From Planctomycetaceae bacterium (lineage in GTDB: Bacteria; Planctomycetota; Planctomycetia; Planctomycetales; Planctomycetaceae): a stretch of DNA of 14,137 nt. The position numbers and the translations under genes were made by a program. The stretch lies in assembly GCA_023258825.1 (NCBI GenBank), contig JALQWE010000047.1, positions 1 to 14,137 of the forward strand. The letters are read 5' to 3'. Below, piece by piece: positions 14,045 to 14,137 of the stretch (within the stretch, counting starts at the first letter, position 1; every line of letters starts with the position of its first letter). The notes under the pieces were generated by a model. That model was not told the DNA's origin. It did not search any database and saw only the letters and a list, made by a program, of their open reading frames with translations.

Positions 14045-14137
14045 GAGCAGCTAATGGAAGCAGAGCTCACCGTTGCCGAAAAGCCACAAAGCACTCCCTC
14101 GCGTCAGGTGCCACCCATCTGTTTTTTACGCCCAGTT
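13968..14137. repeat. Direct repeat of 30-odd bases, 137-base spacing
   Basis: CAGGTGCCACCCATC at 13968-13982 recurs at 14105-14119. In both places it is followed by a T-run and then CCCAGTT (13993-13999 and 14131-14137). The two copies differ slightly between the blocks. The second reaches the last base of the window, so the repeat may continue beyond it. The GGTGTGTCCCC motifs lie between the two copies, suggesting one larger composite unit. Confidence 0.65.

Larger units (their letters stand above)
13424..14137. other. Repeat-containing region without a supported gene
   Basis: The region upstream of the giant gene is GC-rich and open in several minus-strand frames (for example 13550-13981 and 13621-14094). 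Their products are low-complexity, rich in Gly, Arg and Cys, and match no family, so they look like chance frames. No clear promoter for the giant gene was found near 13424-13500. From about 13900 to the window end the sequence is dominated by repeats listed separately. Confidence 0.45.

Noticed and set aside
13550..14094. Long minus-strand frames at the right edge
   Set aside because: They run through the repeat elements, are rich in Gly, Arg and Cys, and match no known protein. Open frames are frequent by chance in such GC-rich DNA.

Overview
The window looks like chromosomal DNA from a planctomycete. Three things point that way. The giant gene at 9506-13423 opens with an ERLESRLLLAG segment, typical of secreted planctomycete proteins. 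There is a PEP-CTERM protein built on a formylglycine-generating-enzyme (FGE) fold. There is also a methyltransferase with a signal peptide. Intergenic gaps are long, which also fits. No tRNA, rRNA, CRISPR array, transposase or phage gene was seen.

Layout. 1-96 is the tail of an unidentified + strand gene. 736-1785 (+) is an exported, cysteine-free FGE-fold protein with a PEP-CTERM sorting signal and a strong terminator. 1850-2827 is about 1 kb with no convincing gene. 2828-3568 (+) is a DUF2306 membrane protein and 4091-4453 (+) a DUF2200 protein, separated and followed by apparently non-coding DNA.

The minus strand then carries, in transcription order, an ArsR-type regulator (9303-8983), a rhodanese with a DUF2892 membrane tail like YgaP (8844-8287), a CstB-like persulfide dioxygenase-rhodanese fusion (8104-6671) and a TauE/SafE exporter (6583-5738). 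A probably exported SAM methyltransferase (5495-4803) follows on the same strand after a gap. The first four form a coherent reactive-sulfur detoxification cluster. Rhodanese domains relay sulfane sulfur, the dioxygenase oxidises persulfide to sulfite, the rhodanese of the fusion can turn sulfite plus sulfane sulfur into thiosulfate, and the TauE-type permease can export the sulfur oxyanion. The regulator lacks both cysteines that define the SqrR/BigR/YgaV persulfide switch but has four others. Its promoter is a near-consensus TTGACA/TATATT with a palindrome filling the spacer, so autoregulation is likely. A terminator separates the regulator from the enzymes.

9506-13423 (minus) encodes a 1305-residue surface or secreted protein with an unusual domain chain: a 22-residue-period Gly/Asp solenoid, six roughly 100-residue Calx-beta-like repeats, an Ig-like domain with a calcium-loop motif, a cyclophilin domain and a small C-terminal beta domain. 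The right end (13424-14137) appears non-coding and holds two copies of a 30-odd-base direct repeat about 137 bases apart, with a shorter motif in both orientations. It looks like the edge of a dispersed repeat family.

No wholly new system is evident. The best leads are the sulfur operon with its non-canonical sensor, the cyclophilin-bearing repeat protein, and the repeats at the right edge.
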